Source: Acinetobacter sichuanensis
GTDB lineage: Bacteria; Pseudomonadota; Gammaproteobacteria; Pseudomonadales; Moraxellaceae
Direction: 5' to 3'
Assembly (NCBI RefSeq): GCF_003024515.2
Contig: NZ_PYIX02000013.1
Coordinates: forward strand, 27,907-91,906
DNA length: 64,000 bases
Below the pieces are notes generated by a model, which made no database searches, was not told where the DNA came from, and worked only from the letters and a program-made list of their open reading frames with translations. Shown one piece after another: positions 62,701-64,000 of the stretch. Position 1 is the stretch's first letter. Each line of letters starts with the position of its first letter. Position numbers and translations under genes: made by a program.

Positions 62701-63060
62701 ACTGGAAAAACTAAAAAACGAGATGAGGTGATCACTGCATTTCAATCTGGCGATATCCCTGTATTTTTAATCAGTTTAAAAGCTGGAGGGGTGGGTTTAA
62801 ACCTCACAGCAGCCGATACTGTGATTCATTACGATCCATGGTGGAATCCTGCGGCTGAAGATCAGGCATCTGACCGAGCTTGGCGAATTGGTCAAGATAA
62901 ACCTGTGTTTGTTTATAAATTAATTACAAATCAAAGTATAGAAGAAAAAATTTTAGCTTTGCAGAAAAATAAAGCCCAATTAACCCAATCAATTCTCAGC
63001 ACTGACCATGAACATGAAGTAAAATTAACTGAAGAAGATGTAATGAAATTACTTGAATAA
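59704..63060 (+). CDS. SNF2-family DEAD/DEAH-box helicase with SWIM zinc finger
   Basis: About 1118 residues. An N-terminal SWIM finger, CSCPVGFNCKH (CxCx5CxH) near residue 75, is followed by a long unique region, then the Swi2/Snf2 ATPase: motif I ADDMGLGKTAQTL near residue 680, motif II LILDEAQNIKN (DEAQ box), motif III LCLTGTPIENHLGELWSLFH, and motifs V-VI LKAGGVGLNLTAADTVIHYDP and QASDRAWRIGQDKPVFVYKL. This layout matches the RapA/HepA-related bacterial SNF2 proteins of unknown role; some occur in defence loci, but no partner genes are seen here. ATG 59704 is chosen over TTG 59683. Confidence 0.93.
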   Translation: MITLSQFLSHFSTATIQRSLNYVKKIELANLDTHLENNRLEIETQIKGTDWYDTFIRIDLTTNKITDNECSCPVGFNCKHAAALARYYYDHQYQKTLNKQTNNHANQAQKNHATHYTAKAWLEQFRQQLAIEKSKKTATLPQLVYVFEPKKNSKKLQLIVNKARRTKDGHISKTEHYTSYDNVPNGRLKVSNEDKNIFNHLYFFAKLNFNNTSSYNYPSTWDISGIYQEQLKMVVQKGVCYSLNTQNPALVWSDELYQLEFDWYSHPKQQTEKLKAQFFDQNHQRLTTEHNQNIYIIHSHPLSYLDTLKNQVGILESSYSSEMIKELINMPQLPADLLAEFEQVIQPYSIFEDLPQAHLAQNIETITGQPVPIIRFGGFPQYHRLTHMHHYAIAEIEFEYPLGRIKAGVTEEYVIQILNEKAFKQQRDLKFEKQQVESLKKLIPSFQWLTQINKNKRPAFDTTTENSIICADPKDWIHHLIPENKIEQLGWKVEHTPDSLFQLLATQNFQLNLVESTKKQNWFEVGATVQDLDGNTYDVIQLLAHLVTKMPTMLDPEFIEELEDDGYFIVNLGDQKPQLTLKVQEIKPIFIYLKEILQHPDSAGFDRYDAAQLIDLQHTLGMPWQTSEPLYQFAHKLNQCYQQQIATPQGFQGELRPYQQQGLGWLQFLRETNHGGILADDMGLGKTAQTLTHLLIEKQAGRLDQHPALIIAPTSLMQNWRKEAEKFAPELKVLILQGQNRLEHFENIPDADLILSTYPLLGRDEEYILKYQYHTLILDEAQNIKNPRAKAAQVARQIQAQHRLCLTGTPIENHLGELWSLFHFLMPGFLYTQDVFNKKYRTPIEKEGDTIIKNRLVSRIKPFMLRRLKTDVAKELPEKTTIEVNIDMNEQQSKLYEAVRATMQKDIRELIAAQGFKRSQIQILSALLKLRQICCHPHLLKLDYLKDENIQSAKLDQLIEMITNMVEEGRKILVFSQFTTMLQLIENQLTTLKIKHVKLTGKTKKRDEVITAFQSGDIPVFLISLKAGGVGLNLTAADTVIHYDPWWNPAAEDQASDRAWRIGQDKPVFVYKLITNQSIEEKILALQKNKAQLTQSILSTDHEHEVKLTEEDVMKLLE

Positions 63061-63137
63061 AGATTGCATTATGTATCTATCACATTGTATTTTAAACAAA
63101 CACATCGCAATTCTTTTTTTCATTTGGAATAAAATAG

Positions 63138-63977
63138 ATGGAAAATAATTTAGAACAACAAAACAAACATTCATTGAATGTAAAATTATATCCTGTAGAA
63201 AATTTACAATTTTTACTGACTGCAGGACCTGATTTAATCAGTACACAAATCAAAAAAGGACAATATTGGGATCAATTTACTTTAATTTTGTCAGAACATT
63301 TTTTAAGAGATATAGATGAACCTGTATTTATTGATATTGGTGCAAATTTAGGTGCTATTTCTATTCCAATTGCTAAACTTATTCAATCACGGCAAGGCGT
63401 TGTACATAGTTTCGAAGCACAACGAGGAGTATTTTATCAACTCTGTGGAAATATTTTTGCCAATCATCTCACACAAACTTGTCATGCTTATCACCTAGCG
63501 ATTGGAAATAAGCAAGGTACGATTGAAGTACCCATCTTAGATTTACATACAGAAAATAATGTTGGAGCTCTCTCTTTAGATGCCAAAATCCGAGCTGAAC
63601 AAGCTGAACATCACTTTGCCCATCATCATGATAAACAGTATGAGTCTGTAGATTTACAAAAAATAGATCATCTAGCATTACCCTTTGCAGATCTTATTAA
63701 AATTGATGTTGAAGGCATGGAACTTGATGTCATTAAAGGGGCAAAAAAGTGGTTAAAACAGAGTAATTATCCACCTATTTTTCTTGAGATATGGGGTGAC
63801 TATATGGAAAAACAAAAAACTAAAAAAGAGAAATTAATTAAATATCTAACCACTAATCTTGGCTATGAATTATTTTTTATTGGTGAACTTTGTGTTGCAC
63901 AACATCAATCTCATAAAAAATATAATCTAATTTTAAATGATGATACGCATCAAGTGTATTTAGAAAAAATAGTATAA
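63138..63977 (+). CDS. FkbM-family methyltransferase
   Basis: A 279-residue SAM-dependent methyltransferase. The SAM loop is VFIDIGANLGAISIPIAKLI near residue 67, followed by VVHSFEAQRGVFYQLCGNIF and the FkbM signature IKIDVEGMELDVIKGAKKWL near residue 188, then PPIFLEIWGD. FkbM enzymes O-methylate sugars, glycans or small molecules; neighbours do not indicate the substrate. ATG 63138 is preceded by GGAATAAAATAG. It ends 23 bases before the window edge, so it is complete. Confidence 0.9.
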   Translation: MENNLEQQNKHSLNVKLYPVENLQFLLTAGPDLISTQIKKGQYWDQFTLILSEHFLRDIDEPVFIDIGANLGAISIPIAKLIQSRQGVVHSFEAQRGVFYQLCGNIFANHLTQTCHAYHLAIGNKQGTIEVPILDLHTENNVGALSLDAKIRAEQAEHHFAHHHDKQYESVDLQKIDHLALPFADLIKIDVEGMELDVIKGAKKWLKQSNYPPIFLEIWGDYMEKQKTKKEKLIKYLTTNLGYELFFIGELCVAQHQSHKKYNLILNDDTHQVYLEKIV

Positions 63978-64000
63978 TGCTCTGCATCATTTATCTATAT

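Noticed and set aside
59704..63977. Helicase plus methyltransferase as a defence island (for example DISARM- or BREX-like)
   Set aside because: The methyltransferase is FkbM-type, a sugar/small-molecule family, not a DNA methylase, and no nuclease or other defence gene is adjacent.

Overview
The window reads as a chromosomal segment of an Acinetobacter species. DNA is AT-rich throughout, and the housekeeping gene orders match this genus: trpA-accD-folC-SPOR protein, rplM-rpsI-sspA-sspB, and apaH-rsmA-pdxA. Several neighbours are families common in Acinetobacter (tandem diiron 'metal-dependent hydrolase' genes beside an AraC regulator, DUF2147 proteins, DUF2804). The species cannot be named from sequence reading alone. 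I see no rRNA, tRNA, CRISPR array, insertion sequence or prophage.

Layout. 1-2279: 5' part of secA (minus), cut by the window edge. 2626-5523: 1-Cys peroxiredoxin, glutathione S-transferase, and an overlapping pair encoding a metallo-beta-lactamase-fold hydrolase and a lipoprotein phosphatase. 5532-9587: minus-strand operon trpA-accD-folC-SPOR protein with 4-base overlaps. 9948-19325: NhaC-type antiporter, a broken secreted-protein gene, AraC regulator with two tandem hydrolases, DUF2804 protein, CaiB-type CoA transferase with a divergent AraC regulator, and an unknown protein. 19528-22877: thiolase plus multifunctional beta-oxidation protein. 23050-31931: small His-rich membrane protein, broken HAD phosphatase, GNAT, methyltransferase, hemolysin III family protein, MHS transporter, metallophosphoesterase, phospholipase D-like lipoprotein, acyltransferase. 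32323-39266: hflX, LrgA/LrgB-like pair, two DUF2147 proteins, apaH-rsmA-pdxA. 40141-43508: rplM-rpsI, two small unknown genes, sspA-sspB and a tail-anchored unknown protein. 43975-45932: three-gene cassette of an unknown protein, a small GTPase and a roadblock/LC7 protein. 45991-55616: atuABCDEF-type acyclic terpene (citronellol/geraniol) degradation operon with divergent TetR regulator. 55656-63977: VOC protein, DUF6915-like protein, two acidic paralogues, acyl-CoA dehydrogenase, SNF2-family helicase with SWIM finger, FkbM methyltransferase.

How the genes fit together. The clearest catabolic unit is the atu operon: AtuD, AtuC/AtuF, AtuE and companions would dehydrogenate citronellyl-CoA, carboxylate geranyl-CoA and hydrate isohexenyl-glutaconyl-CoA, feeding beta-oxidation. 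The thiolase/multifunctional pair at 19.5-22.9 kb and the acyl-CoA dehydrogenase at 58-59 kb could serve the same flux. The GTPase-roadblock cassette is the best candidate for a poorly described system.

Points for a second look: two genes kept fully in frame but interrupted by a total of three TAA codons; a 51-codon remnant resembling the YHDQG region of pdxA lying just downstream of pdxA; palindromic repeats inside the atu operon; and a long inverted repeat with 13-bp tandem units between two convergent genes.
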